Assembly: GCA_035299025.1 (NCBI GenBank)
Contig: DATGXK010000018.1
Coordinates: forward strand, 124,001-188,000
Length of the DNA stretch: 64,000 nt
Source: Leadbetterella sp035299025
Lineage (GTDB): Bacteria > Bacteroidota > Bacteroidia > Cytophagales > Spirosomataceae
Reading direction: 5' to 3'
In this document: in pieces, positions 17,839-26,953 of the stretch
How the letters are laid out: each line of letters starts with the position of its first letter
Position numbering within the stretch: position 1 is the stretch's first letter
Made by a program: the position numbers and the translations under genes
The notes under the pieces: generated by a model
The model's input: only the letters and a program-made list of their open reading frames with translations
Database searches by the model: none
Told to the model about the DNA's origin: nothing

Positions 17839-17869
17839 CAAATATATAGTAAGGTACTTTGTGATGCAA
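17839..17869 (-). promoter_or_regulatory. Bacteroidota-type promoter (TTG-N20-TATATTTG)
   Basis: On the minus strand the -7 element TATATTTG (17839-17846) fits the TAnnTTTG consensus. A TTG (17867-17869) lies 20 bp further upstream as the -33 element. The leader to the TonB-type gene would be about 135 nt. Confidence 0.5.
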
Positions 17870-18090
17870 GGTATTAGGTGAAAAATATTTGAAATGTTTC
17901 AAAAATATTTTAAAACCGCCTTAATATGTTCTGAAAATGTTTTGGGAAGTAAAAAAATAGGAGTTAAGGTAAAGATATATAGTCTGTTATGAGTGATTTA
18001 AAAACATATTTATTTGCCAAACTAACCTATTTTTTGAACAGATTTCTTTTGCAAAATCAATGCAACACTTCAGAATTTGAACGGTGACTC

Positions 18091-20448
18091 TCACTCAGAT
18101 CTCAAACTGTTGACTGGATTTGTTAGTGCCGCTCGCAAACTATAATAAGCAATGGTAAGTATAGCAATAAGGAGGACAGAAGCAAAAAATAGGGCCATTA
18201 GACTAAAATTCACTCCGTTGTTGAAAGTAAATATGCTATTGAAAAACAAACCACTCAAAACTCCGATAGGCAAGGCAATACAACCAGCAATAAGTAGAAG
18301 TTTGAGAAAACTCCATGAGAGAATACGAACCACTTGGGCTATCGAAGCTCCCACTACTTTTCTGATTCCGATTTCCTTAATACGCTTTTCGGTGGTGTAA
18401 ATGACCATTCCGAGTAAACCCATGACAGCAATAACCAATATAACCAAACAGGCTATACCCATCATTTTCATGTCTTCTGCCGGGTAATATCTGTCGTACA
18501 TTTCATCCTCAAACCAGCCATAAGATAGGGGTTCAAAAGGATTTTGGTTCTTCCAAAGTGCTTTTATGTAATTTTCGAACTCTGCATGGTCTGCCACAGT
18601 GTTTGTTTTTATCACAATGGTCTGAAAAAGTGCTGGATTATACTGAAAAACCAAAGGCTGGATTTCGAATTGATAGTTGAAATGACAGAAATTTTGGACC
18701 ACGCCAATGACTTGTACTTCGGCTTGGTCGTTGATAAAAATCGTTTTTCCAATAGCCTCTTTCGGGTTTCCAAGCTGTAGTTTCTCCACAGCTTTTTCGT
18801 TTAAAACCACAAAATTGCTGGCTGAATCAGAATTTGAAATCGGGAGATTTTCACCAGCCAAAAAAGTCAGACGCATGTTTTCTATAAAATTGTGGTCGGC
18901 CGCGTAATAATACGACGCCTGCCCTTCTGTGTTTTTGTTGGCTTTAATGCCTAGCTGAGTGGCCAAGCCGCCAAAAGGAACTGAAGTGGCCCCTACTTTT
19001 TCTACCTCTTTGTTTTTGACTATTTCATTGACCAGTAGGCGATAATTTTTTTCTGGAATAGAGATATTAAAAATACCTTTTCTATTGAAATTTTCGTTTT
19101 CAGTAGCCATATATTTAAACTGATTGTACATGTGGCCGATCTGAAATACAAAGCCCATCGTAACCACGAATTGTATGACAATCAAGCTCTTACGGAAACT
19201 TATCTTACCGAAAGACGCCGGAGATAGTGAGCCTTTCAGTACTTTGACTGGCTGAAAACTTGATAACACCCATGCAGGTAGACTGCCTGCCGTAATACCT
19301 AATAACATTGTAAACACTCCAAAGAGCACCATCACCAAGTAAGGATTATCCACTTTCCAAGTGACCCAATCCACATGGATGTATTGCTTCATCAACAGCA
19401 AAATTATAACACCGACACTCAATGCGAAAAATGCAATAATAACGGCCTCAGATATAAATTGAAGAACCAATTGAGACCGAAGAGCTCCCATTACTTTTCT
19501 TACGCCAACCTCTCTGGAGCGACTTAAAGATCGTGCCAAAGTGAGATTGGTATAATTGAAGCCGGCGAGCAGCAGGATCATTAACGGAATGGAAAAATTG
19601 ACATAAATATCGCTCCATTTGTCTACGTAGGGGTTGTTTTGGAGGTCTTCTTGGCTTGGAGAAATATCCGCAAGTGCCTGTTTTCTGAACTGGTTGGTCT
19701 TTTTTTCGAGGGTGGAATTCGTTTTCTGAGCAATTTGAGCCAGGGCCAAATCCAAGGAAGCTGGCAGGACATTTGGTTTTAATTTTACAAAAGTGTAGCT
19801 GTCGTATTCACTCCAAGACTTCAAATTCGTGGCTTCTTTATTCCTATTTGTGTAGGTGGCCATAGAAACCATCACGTCACTCTTAAACTGTGTTTCTTTC
19901 TTAAAGGGCAGCAAAACACCCGTCACTTTGAACGTACCATACGAAGGGTGGGACAGAATCTGCCCAATAGGATTTGTGTTTTTGTAGAATTTTTCGGCTA
20001 TTTCATGGCTGATAACCAGGGTGTTGGGTTCCACGGGGTATTCTCCCTTTTCTAATTTGAAATTGAATACATTAAAAAAATCGGGTTCTACATAAATTGT
20101 ATTTACTCGAAAACTTTTGAGTCGATTTTTGAGTTCCCAGCCAAATTCTCTTACAGTTTTTGTGGCAAACTCTGTACTTGCATAATCATTTCTTAGCTTA
20201 TCGGCCAGTAAAAATGGTGATGAAGCATAACTTGTCTTTCCGCCCTCTTTGCTTTTTTCATCGCTTATAATTCTAAAAATCCGCTCGGGATTTTTGTGGA
20301 AATTGTCAAACTCAAAGGTGCTTTGGAGGTGAAGTAATGAAAGCAAGGCAAAAGGCAAAGCCAAGCCCAAACCAAAAATATTGATAAAGGAAAAAAGTTT
20401 GTTTTTCCAGAGATTTCTAAATGCTATTTTAATGTAATTTTTGAGCAT
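18091..20448 (-). CDS. FtsX/MacB-type ABC transporter permease 1
   Basis: A 785-residue inner-membrane permease with two MacB periplasmic-core and FtsX units. TM1 is near residues 18-41, followed by a periplasmic domain to about 285, three TM segments to about 410, TM5 (SLIVIQFVVTMGFVF), a second periplasmic domain and three C-terminal TM segments. Each FtsX unit carries the cytoplasmic-loop signature, REVGVRKVMGA and KEIGIRKVVGAS. No ATPase domain is fused, so it must borrow one in trans. ATG at 20448 (MLKNYIKIAFRNLWKN) matches its paralogues. It is a single-gene unit preceded by a sigma-54-like promoter with paired upstream boxes shared with the export block at 36-52 kb. Confidence 0.92.
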   Translation of the reverse strand: MLKNYIKIAFRNLWKNKLFSFINIFGLGLALPFALLSLLHLQSTFEFDNFHKNPERIFRIISDEKSKEGGKTSYASSPFLLADKLRNDYASTEFATKTVREFGWELKNRLKSFRVNTIYVEPDFFNVFNFKLEKGEYPVEPNTLVISHEIAEKFYKNTNPIGQILSHPSYGTFKVTGVLLPFKKETQFKSDVMVSMATYTNRNKEATNLKSWSEYDSYTFVKLKPNVLPASLDLALAQIAQKTNSTLEKKTNQFRKQALADISPSQEDLQNNPYVDKWSDIYVNFSIPLMILLLAGFNYTNLTLARSLSRSREVGVRKVMGALRSQLVLQFISEAVIIAFFALSVGVIILLLMKQYIHVDWVTWKVDNPYLVMVLFGVFTMLLGITAGSLPAWVLSSFQPVKVLKGSLSPASFGKISFRKSLIVIQFVVTMGFVFQIGHMYNQFKYMATENENFNRKGIFNISIPEKNYRLLVNEIVKNKEVEKVGATSVPFGGLATQLGIKANKNTEGQASYYYAADHNFIENMRLTFLAGENLPISNSDSASNFVVLNEKAVEKLQLGNPKEAIGKTIFINDQAEVQVIGVVQNFCHFNYQFEIQPLVFQYNPALFQTIVIKTNTVADHAEFENYIKALWKNQNPFEPLSYGWFEDEMYDRYYPAEDMKMMGIACLVILVIAVMGLLGMVIYTTEKRIKEIGIRKVVGASIAQVVRILSWSFLKLLLIAGCIALPIGVLSGLFFNSIFTFNNGVNFSLMALFFASVLLIAILTIAYYSLRAALTNPVNSLRSE

Positions 20449-20473
20449 AAGTTTTGATTTTGAAAACAAAATG

Positions 20474-20519
20474 AAGAAGTCCTCAAATCCAAATTCTAAA
20501 ATTTTTCTGAGGACTTCTT
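20474..20519 (-). promoter_or_regulatory. 5'-leader stem-loop / possible attenuator
   Basis: AAGAAGTCCTCA (20474-20485) and TGAGGACTTCTT (20508-20519) form a perfect 12-bp stem with a 22-nt loop. On the minus-strand transcript the stem is followed by the U-rich CATTTTGTTTTC. It lies inside the leader between the predicted transcription start (about 20551) and the permease ATG (20448), so it could act as an attenuator or mRNA-stabilising hairpin. Confidence 0.6.
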
Positions 20520-20560
20520 AACACGTAACAAATAGTTTTTTCATAACCCTGAAAAGATAG

Positions 20561-20578
20561 TTTCAAATGCTGTGCCAA
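20561..20578 (-). promoter_or_regulatory. Sigma-54-like promoter for permease 1
   Basis: Minus strand TTGGCACAGCATTTGAAA: the -24 box TTGGCAC matches the RpoN consensus, and the -12 box TTTGAA replaces the canonical TTGC by TTGA at the right spacing. Similar boxes occur at 38778, 46651 and 51689. Confidence 0.65.
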
Positions 20579-20631
20579 TAGTTTATATTGTTGAATATCA
20601 ATATTTTGCAAATCTATTGTTCGTTTTTTTC

Positions 20632-20665
20632 GTCCGAAAACGAACACATTTGTACGTGTATGGAC
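20632..20665 (-). promoter_or_regulatory. Paired upstream activator boxes
   Basis: Two 14-bp boxes, GTCCGAAAACGAAC (20632-20645) and GTACGTGTATGGAC (20652-20665), are separated by 6 bp. The proximal box starts 53 bp beyond the -24/-12 box. The arrangement recurs at three other units in this window. Confidence 0.65.
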
Positions 20666-20819
20666 GTGTTTTTCTGAGTAAAGAATTGCATTTTTGCCAC
20701 GATGACACACGAGTTTTTGTTTTCAACTTTCTCTTCCTTTAAATAAAAATCTAGAGGTTGAATTTTGAACTGTGACATAAAACTTCCAAATTTACAATAA
20801 CCCGAAATTTATTTTATCC

Positions 20820-22682
20820 GTGAAGTTTGCTACGTTAATAGCGTTATTCTTATTCTTGGGGCATACCTCAAGTTTTGCTAAATATCAACACAACGCTGTT
20901 GAAAAATTGCTTGTAGGTATTCCTAAAGATGCAAACTATCTCAGGTTATCAATTCGATATGTTTGGTGGCTTGTTCATAAATTAGATAATCCTAAAAAGG
21001 CTGACGTAATCCTTGACCAATCAGAGAAGATTGCTCTTAAAATAAATGATTATCAGAGTCTGGTTGATATTTATCTGCTTGAAGCATTATTGAGAAGTAG
21101 AGTTTCCAGGTTTGATGAGATGTTTTCTTACCTGCGAAAGGCAGGTAAAGTTATTACAGAAAATAAACTACCTGTAAGATCACAACAGAAATATTTTGGC
21201 CTGATGTCTAACTACTACTGGCTTAAATTTGATCATGCCAATGCCACTAAATTTGCCCAAATGGCTACCAAACTAACTGAAAAATATCATTTGACAGATG
21301 GAATAACCACTGCCTATTTGACACTGGCAGCTGAGAATGTGGATGTTGAGGCTAAAGACAAGAAAAGGTTATATGACAAAATGCTTCAAGCCGCATATTT
21401 GGATTCTGATTATACCCAAAGGTATTTGGCCGAAAATTACATGGCTGCGTTTTATTTACAAACCAAACAACTTGATAATGCTTTAAAACATGCCAAAGAA
21501 TCTTTAAAGTGGGTTGAAAAATATGGTAGGAGGGCAAGTTTTTCAATGGCTTGGATTCTCTTGGCGGATGTATACCTCGAAATGAACCAACCCAAGTTGG
21601 CAAAGGAATATATTTATAAAAGCCTAAAAATGTCTGAGAAAATTGAAGATTTGAACAGGATGGCTGATTCCTACACCTTACTCGGATATTTTCATTTTTA
21701 TATAGAGAAGGATACCGAAAAAGCCATCAATTACTATTTGAAAGCGTACGAAATTGCGAAGAAAAACGGAAATGCTACCGGTGAGTATGGAGCTTATGAG
21801 TCGTTGGCTACCATTTATGCCGATGCTAAGAAGTATGAAAAGGCCTTCTGGTATCAACAGAAAGCCATAGCTCTTAAAGATTCGGTTTTCTCGAAAGACT
21901 GGGCCTTAAAGATGAATAAATTGGAACTTGAGAAAAAAGAGTCCTCACTGAATCTAATGGCCATCAAAAATAAGAATACTGTTTTACAAAGAAACTTGGT
22001 TATTTCGGCCATAGGATTTATAGTTATTATGTCGCTAGGTGGTTTTTATATCTTGAATTCTCGCAATAAATTTAGGAGATTACAAGAACAACAAAACTTA
22101 AGAAATAGACTGTCGGCAGATTTACACGACGAAATAGGTAGTTCGCTCAGTAGTATCTCCATTTTGTCGGAAATGCTGGCAATTCAACCCAAAACCGGCA
22201 GTAATCCTGAAGTTATGCAACAAATAAGCAATGACGCCCGGAAGGTTATTGAAAAAATGGACGAGATTATTTGGACGATTAATCCTAATAATGACGAATT
22301 TCTGAACTTGGAAGCAAGACTAAAGTCGTACGCAGTTCCACTGCTCGAAAGCAAGGGCATTGATTTTAACTTTGATTTTTCAGGTGATTTAGAGAACCGA
22401 AATATTGAAATGGAAAAACGAAAAGATATTTATTTGATTTTGAAAGAAGCTCTAAACAATGCCATAAAATATAGTGATTGTACACACTTGGAGGTAAAGG
22501 GTATTTTAGAAAATGAAAAGATCAAATTAACCGTGGCCGACAATGGGAAAGGCTTTGATCAAAATGTTATTACCCAACGAAATGGCCTGAAAAACATGAA
22601 ACATAGGGCTGAAAGTCTTGGGGCGAAATTTGAAATAAAAAGTAAGATGGATGAGGGAACCATTATATTTTTAAAACTTTGA
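20820..22682 (+). CDS. TPR-sensor histidine kinase A
   Basis: A 620-residue membrane histidine kinase. An N-terminal signal/anchor is followed by about 350 residues of TPR-like helices (periplasmic sensor). One TM segment lies near 392-412 (VISAIGFIVIMSLGGFYIL), then a short linker, then a HisKA_3-type dimerisation domain with phospho-acceptor His436 in DLHDEIGSSLSS. The C-terminal HATPase_c domain has N-box EALNNAIKY, G1 box DNGKGFD and a GLKNMKHRAESLG lid. The start is GTG at 20820. It is followed 12 bp later by a close paralogue and then by a NarL-type regulator. The ligand is unknown. Confidence 0.9.
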   Translation: MKFATLIALFLFLGHTSSFAKYQHNAVEKLLVGIPKDANYLRLSIRYVWWLVHKLDNPKKADVILDQSEKIALKINDYQSLVDIYLLEALLRSRVSRFDEMFSYLRKAGKVITENKLPVRSQQKYFGLMSNYYWLKFDHANATKFAQMATKLTEKYHLTDGITTAYLTLAAENVDVEAKDKKRLYDKMLQAAYLDSDYTQRYLAENYMAAFYLQTKQLDNALKHAKESLKWVEKYGRRASFSMAWILLADVYLEMNQPKLAKEYIYKSLKMSEKIEDLNRMADSYTLLGYFHFYIEKDTEKAINYYLKAYEIAKKNGNATGEYGAYESLATIYADAKKYEKAFWYQQKAIALKDSVFSKDWALKMNKLELEKKESSLNLMAIKNKNTVLQRNLVISAIGFIVIMSLGGFYILNSRNKFRRLQEQQNLRNRLSADLHDEIGSSLSSISILSEMLAIQPKTGSNPEVMQQISNDARKVIEKMDEIIWTINPNNDEFLNLEARLKSYAVPLLESKGIDFNFDFSGDLENRNIEMEKRKDIYLILKEALNNAIKYSDCTHLEVKGILENEKIKLTVADNGKGFDQNVITQRNGLKNMKHRAESLGAKFEIKSKMDEGTIIFLKL

Positions 22683-22694
22683 CAATTGCGATTA

Positions 22695-24563
22695 ATGAGG
22701 CGAATTTTTATAATTATTCTTTTGAAACTTGTAATAATTAACTGGTTATATGGTAACCCACAGGCCGATTCTTTAGAACGTAAATTAAAGATTATGCCCA
22801 AGGATATCAACTATTTGCGAACTGCTGAAAAATATATTTGGTATTTGATTAACCCTTTGGATGACACCTCAAAAGCTAAGACCTTATTAGAGCAAAATAA
22901 ATTATTAGCTCAAAAACTGCATGATAATATTGGCCTTTTTCAAGTTTATTTTTTTGAGGGTTTAATGGCATATAGAGTTAACAACTACGAGGAATCAAAG
23001 AGACATTTTCAGAATGCACACCTCATAGTACAAAAACATAAATTAGCACCTCAGTATTTACAAAAAATACTTACAGCTAAGGCTATTAATGCAAAATATT
23101 CTTTAGACAATGAGAACGCCCTGAAATATGCTCTAGAAGCTGTAAGATTAACTGAGAAGCATCAACTGAGAGAATATATAACACAGTCATATGAAATCCT
23201 TGCAAAAATTTACGCTGATATTGATTCGTCAAAATCTGAAGAAATGTATAAAAAACTATTGCCCATAGCATATTCAGATACAGATTTAACTCAACGATAT
23301 CTTGCAGAGAATGCCATTGCTTATTATTATTTAGACAAGAACAATGTTGATAAGGCTTTGGTACACGCAGAAAAATCTCTCAGGTGGGTTGAGAAGTACG
23401 GCAGAAAGGCAAACTATTCAATGGCTTGGTCTTTATTGGCCGAAATATATTTGAGGAAAGAGTCGTACGATAAGGCGAAATACTACTTGGAAAAAAGTGT
23501 GAAGATGTCGGAAGAAATAAATGACGTAAATAGACTAGTAGAAGCTTATTCTTTACTCAGTTATTTTAATTATCAACACTTAAAAAACTACGATAAAGCC
23601 ATTTTTTATGCCAAAAGAGTAATTGAAACAGCCGAAAGAAGTAATAACCCAACTTGGGTTTATGGAGGAAAATTCTACCTGGCTGATATGTATGCCGAAA
23701 CAAAAGATTACAAAAGAGCCTATGAATTGAAAAACCAAGCGTACGCCCTGAAAGATTCGGTTTACTCTAAAGAATGGGCGTTGAAGTTTAATAAGCTCGA
23801 ACTGGAAAAGAAAGATTCTGAACTCAAAATGATGGAGCTTGGTAAGAAAAATGCCACACTGCAGCGAAATATATGGTTAGCAGTGGGAGTTTCAATCATA
23901 GTCATTTCTGTTGCCATAATTTACATATTATTAAAAAGAGCAAGGTTTAAAAGAATCGAGGATAAACAAAAAATACGAAATAAACTTTCGGCCGATTTGC
24001 ATGATGAAATTGGAAGTACGCTGAGCAGTATCGCTATATTGACCGAAATGGCAGACTATCAAATACAAAAGGGGCAGTACAAAACCGATTTAATGAGGCA
24101 AGTATCAGAAGACGCAAGAATGGTCATTAATAAAATGGATGAGATAATTTGGACCATCAATCCCAATAATGACGAATTTCTGAATCTTGAGGCAAAGATA
24201 AAGTCCTTTGCTGTTCCATTACTTGAAACTCAAAATATAGACTTTAGCTTTGATTTTTCGGAAGACTTAGAAGGTCGAAATATTGAGATGGAAAAACGAA
24301 AAGACGTTTATTTGATATTGAAAGAGGCCATAAATAATGCTATAAAATATAGTGAATGTAAAAATTTATGGGTTAAAGGCGACATAGAAAATGGTAAAAT
24401 AAAGATCAGCGTAAAGGATAATGGAAAGGGTTTTGATTTAAATGGGAAAAACTCTCGTAACGGTCTTGGAAATATGCAAAAACGGGCAGAGAACATTGGT
24501 GGGCGATTGAATATTTATTCGGAAATAAATCAAGGAACCACTGTCCAGTTAGAGATAGATTAA
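22695..24563 (+). CDS. TPR-sensor histidine kinase B
   Basis: A 622-residue paralogue of the preceding kinase with the same plan: signal/anchor, TPR-like sensor region, one TM near residue 395 and HisKA_3 with His436 in DLHDEIGSTLSS. HATPase_c has EAINNAIKY, DNGKGFD and GLGNMQKRAENIG. The kinase halves are very similar (shared IIWTINPNNDEFLNLEA, NIEMEKRKD.YLILKEA), while the sensor halves differ more, as expected for duplicated sensors that see different signals. ATG at 22695 is used; a TTG at 22686 is also possible. It is co-transcribed with kinase A and the response regulator. Confidence 0.9.
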   Translation: MRRIFIIILLKLVIINWLYGNPQADSLERKLKIMPKDINYLRTAEKYIWYLINPLDDTSKAKTLLEQNKLLAQKLHDNIGLFQVYFFEGLMAYRVNNYEESKRHFQNAHLIVQKHKLAPQYLQKILTAKAINAKYSLDNENALKYALEAVRLTEKHQLREYITQSYEILAKIYADIDSSKSEEMYKKLLPIAYSDTDLTQRYLAENAIAYYYLDKNNVDKALVHAEKSLRWVEKYGRKANYSMAWSLLAEIYLRKESYDKAKYYLEKSVKMSEEINDVNRLVEAYSLLSYFNYQHLKNYDKAIFYAKRVIETAERSNNPTWVYGGKFYLADMYAETKDYKRAYELKNQAYALKDSVYSKEWALKFNKLELEKKDSELKMMELGKKNATLQRNIWLAVGVSIIVISVAIIYILLKRARFKRIEDKQKIRNKLSADLHDEIGSTLSSIAILTEMADYQIQKGQYKTDLMRQVSEDARMVINKMDEIIWTINPNNDEFLNLEAKIKSFAVPLLETQNIDFSFDFSEDLEGRNIEMEKRKDVYLILKEAINNAIKYSECKNLWVKGDIENGKIKISVKDNGKGFDLNGKNSRNGLGNMQKRAENIGGRLNIYSEINQGTTVQLEID

Positions 24564-24629
24564 GTTAAAAACCATATATTTATTCTATTGCAGATAAACC
24601 ATTTTTCAAACAAATTGCAGCCTCAAATC

Positions 24630-25271
24630 ATGAACCAAGTGATAAAAGTAGCCCTTTATGAAGATAGTATGACGCTTCGTAGCAGTCTGAGCCATTTATT
24701 GCAAAGTTCAGAGGAGTTTGATTTTTTGGGTGCTTTCGAAAATCCGGGAGATATTCTACAAAACTGTTCTGAAGACAAGCCGGATGTGATCTTGATGGAC
24801 ATAGATATGCCAGTCATGAATGGAATTGAGGCTGCAGCATTGGTCAAAGCCAAATTTCCGGATGTCAATATTCTAATTCTTACCATTTTTGAGGACCGCG
24901 ATAAACTTTTTGACGCTCTTCAAGCCGGTGCTTCGGGCTATTTATTAAAAAACTCGCGGGTAGTTGAAATCATTGAGGCCATACACGAAATTTACCAAGG
25001 TGGCTCACCCATGACACCATCCATTGCAAGGAAAGTTTTGGAGTTTTTTTCAAAACCACAAAATCAGCCCAATCCAGAAGAAAAGCTTTCTGATAGAGAA
25101 CTCGATATACTCAAATGCTTGGTAAGTGGCGATAGTTATAAAATGATTGCGGCCAATTGTTTTATTAGTATGGGTACTGTTCGTAGCCATATCAACAATA
25201 TTTACAAAAAACTACATGTCAATTCCAAGTCTGAGGCAGTGGTGAAGGCCCTGAAAGAACGCTTGGTTTGA
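24630..25271 (+). CDS. NarL/FixJ-family response regulator
   Basis: A 213-residue cytoplasmic response regulator with a receiver domain (1-125), phospho-acceptor Asp57 (VILMDIDMP) and switch residues in LTIFEDRDKL and GASGYLLKN. A LuxR-type HTH follows (LSDRELDILKCLVSGDSYKMIA...MGTVRSHINNIYKKL, about 150-205). ATG at 24630 gives the normal start (MNQVIKVALYED); upstream TTG at 24588 is less likely. It lies directly after the two kinases and is the only regulator of this type nearby, so it probably receives phosphate from both. No target sites could be identified. Confidence 0.93.
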   Translation: MNQVIKVALYEDSMTLRSSLSHLLQSSEEFDFLGAFENPGDILQNCSEDKPDVILMDIDMPVMNGIEAAALVKAKFPDVNILILTIFEDRDKLFDALQAGASGYLLKNSRVVEIIEAIHEIYQGGSPMTPSIARKVLEFFSKPQNQPNPEEKLSDRELDILKCLVSGDSYKMIAANCFISMGTVRSHINNIYKKLHVNSKSEAVVKALKERLV

Positions 25272-25328
25272 CCTGTTTAATTATCTCAGCATTTCTAACA
25301 GCATTTTTTTGAATAACATTTTTTACAT

Positions 25329-26543
25329 ATGAAAAACAATTGGAGTCAAATACAGAAGATAGGTTTTCAATTCAGCTTTCTATTTTTTGGATTATACATT
25401 TTCTTTGAATTTTTTGGGCGAGCTATTCCATTCGTAAATCAGTTTTTGCATTGGATTGTACCCTTGTTTTCAAAGACTTTTGGAGTTGTACCTTACGATA
25501 TTGTTGTTTTTGAAAACGGCAGCGGCGATACCACATACAATTGGGTATTGGTCTTGCTCATATTGGTTTTGGCTGTTTTCGGTTCTTCAATATGGGCAAT
25601 TGTTTTTTCAAAAAATACCAATTACGACCGTCTAAATTATTGGTTGATAGCTGCTTTGAGATTTTATGTAGGTTTTACATTGATAGAATACGGCATGATA
25701 AAAGTTTGGAAACTTCAGTTTCCATATCCAAGTCCGTATAGACTTATGCAGACCTATGGCGACTCAAGTCCAATGGCTTTGGCTTGGACATTTCTCGGTT
25801 TTTCGAAAGGCTACAATCTTTTTATGGGTATTGTGGAAATATTGGCGTCACTGTTGTTTTGGCGTCGTACGGTCACTGTGGGTGCTATCATAACCCTTAT
25901 GACAACAGCCAATGTGATGGCCATAAACTTTTTCTATGATGTACCTGTCAAGATTATCTCAAGTACATTGTTTTTGATGACTTTATATATTCTGGTGTTC
26001 AATATAAAGGACTTACTTCAATTCTTTTTTACTGATAAACCAACCACCTTAAGTATTCAAAAAGCCTTTAGGTTTTCTAAAAAGTATTTGAATATCAGTA
26101 TTTTGGTATTGAAGTATGCTATTGTTGCGTTTTCATTATTGGGGCTGCCGTATTTTTCATACACAACTTATATTCAAGACTTTAAAACTCCGAAACATAC
26201 ATTATTTGGTTATTATGAAAGAATGGCTTCTATTCCAAATCCTTCCAACGACTGGGTGAAATTAAACTTTGTGTACAACGATCTGATTAAAACCTATAAA
26301 TCAAGCGGAATCACTGCCACCTATTCTGTTGAGTTAGACAGTGTCAAAAAACATATTAAACTTATCAATGTCGCAATTCCAGACTCTTCGTTGAAGTTTA
26401 ATTACAAGATTCAAGGGGATACTTTGTCTCTTTCGCAATCCAATCAAAAAACACCATTAATATTTCTTCGAAAAAGTACTAATAATACTAGACTGATGAC
26501 CAGAGGTTTTCATTGGATTAATGAAACACCTTATAATTTTTAG
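25329..26543 (+). CDS. DoxX-like integral membrane protein
   Basis: A 404-residue protein with about seven to eight hydrophobic segments in the first 270 residues and an exported or cytoplasmic C-terminal domain of about 120 residues with beta character (VYNDLIKTYKSSGITATYSVELD). The central region (RFYVGFTLIEYGMIKVWKLQFP ... MGIVEILASLLFWRR quoted in part) resembles DoxX-type membrane proteins of Bacteroidota, where an Arg-Phe and a Glu-Tyr-Gly motif mark the fold. It follows the response regulator by 57 bp on the same strand and may be part of that unit. The exact role is unknown. Confidence 0.7.
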   Translation: MKNNWSQIQKIGFQFSFLFFGLYIFFEFFGRAIPFVNQFLHWIVPLFSKTFGVVPYDIVVFENGSGDTTYNWVLVLLILVLAVFGSSIWAIVFSKNTNYDRLNYWLIAALRFYVGFTLIEYGMIKVWKLQFPYPSPYRLMQTYGDSSPMALAWTFLGFSKGYNLFMGIVEILASLLFWRRTVTVGAIITLMTTANVMAINFFYDVPVKIISSTLFLMTLYILVFNIKDLLQFFFTDKPTTLSIQKAFRFSKKYLNISILVLKYAIVAFSLLGLPYFSYTTYIQDFKTPKHTLFGYYERMASIPNPSNDWVKLNFVYNDLIKTYKSSGITATYSVELDSVKKHIKLINVAIPDSSLKFNYKIQGDTLSLSQSNQKTPLIFLRKSTNNTRLMTRGFHWINETPYNF

Positions 26544-26622
26544 AACCACTGCCTGCAAAACCATATGTTTATCTGATTGACAGCATATTGTTTTCTTCTG
26601 AATTTTGTCAGAAAAAAGACTG

Positions 26623-26940
26623 ATGAAACATTTGCCAAGAAAACAACATCTCGAACTTCTTTACCATGCCAAGGATATTGTAAGCCACATCGAAAGTGAC
26701 AAGAACTATTCATGTTTTTATCTGAAAAATGGCAAAAGAATACTGATGTCCTACACGCTCAGTACCTACCAAGGAGCACTAGAAAGTTCATTTATAAGAA
26801 TCAATAGATCGGTTCTAATAAATAAAAGTGAAATAGTGCAAATCTCCAATAATGGGGTTCGTACAAACACAGGCGGAAATTTCATCATATCCCGACGTCG
26901 AATTTCAGAAGTACTTAAGAATTTATCTTTTAACGCCTAA
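26623..26940 (+). CDS. Solitary LytTR-type DNA-binding protein
   Basis: A 105-residue protein made up only of a LytTR DNA-binding domain. It has IESDKNYSCFYLKNGKRILMSYTLSTY (start of the beta-sheet; typical I...D.NY..... pattern), FIRINRSVLINKSEI (the highly conserved R.H/N.S.LVN motif) and SRRR near the C-terminus. There is no receiver domain, so it must be controlled by level or by another protein. ATG at 26623 is chosen; a TTG at 26605 would add six residues. It is followed 13 bp later by the secreted repeat protein, a plausible target. Confidence 0.85.
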   Translation: MKHLPRKQHLELLYHAKDIVSHIESDKNYSCFYLKNGKRILMSYTLSTYQGALESSFIRINRSVLINKSEIVQISNNGVRTNTGGNFIISRRRISEVLKNLSFNA

Positions 26941-26953
26941 AAATTTATTAGAA

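Larger units (their letters stand above)
17696..18090. other. Non-coding spacer of 395 bp
   Basis: It contains a promoter candidate and a hairpin for the minus-strand TonB-type gene (listed separately). The remaining ~220 bp up to the permease stop at 18091 are AT-rich, without a recognisable gene or terminator. Confidence 0.6.
20449..20819. other. Regulatory spacer between permease 1 and the kinase genes
   Basis: A 371-bp divergent intergenic region. It contains, reading toward the permease, the paired upstream boxes (20632-20665), a sigma-54-like promoter (20561-20578) and a leader hairpin (20474-20519). A 75-codon minus-strand frame overlaps all three and is not considered a gene. No clear promoter for the plus-strand kinase was identified. 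Confidence 0.7.

Noticed and set aside
20483..20710. A 75-codon minus-strand frame upstream of permease 1
   Set aside because: It covers the paired boxes, the sigma-54-like promoter and half of the leader hairpin, has no family features, and is better explained as regulatory DNA.
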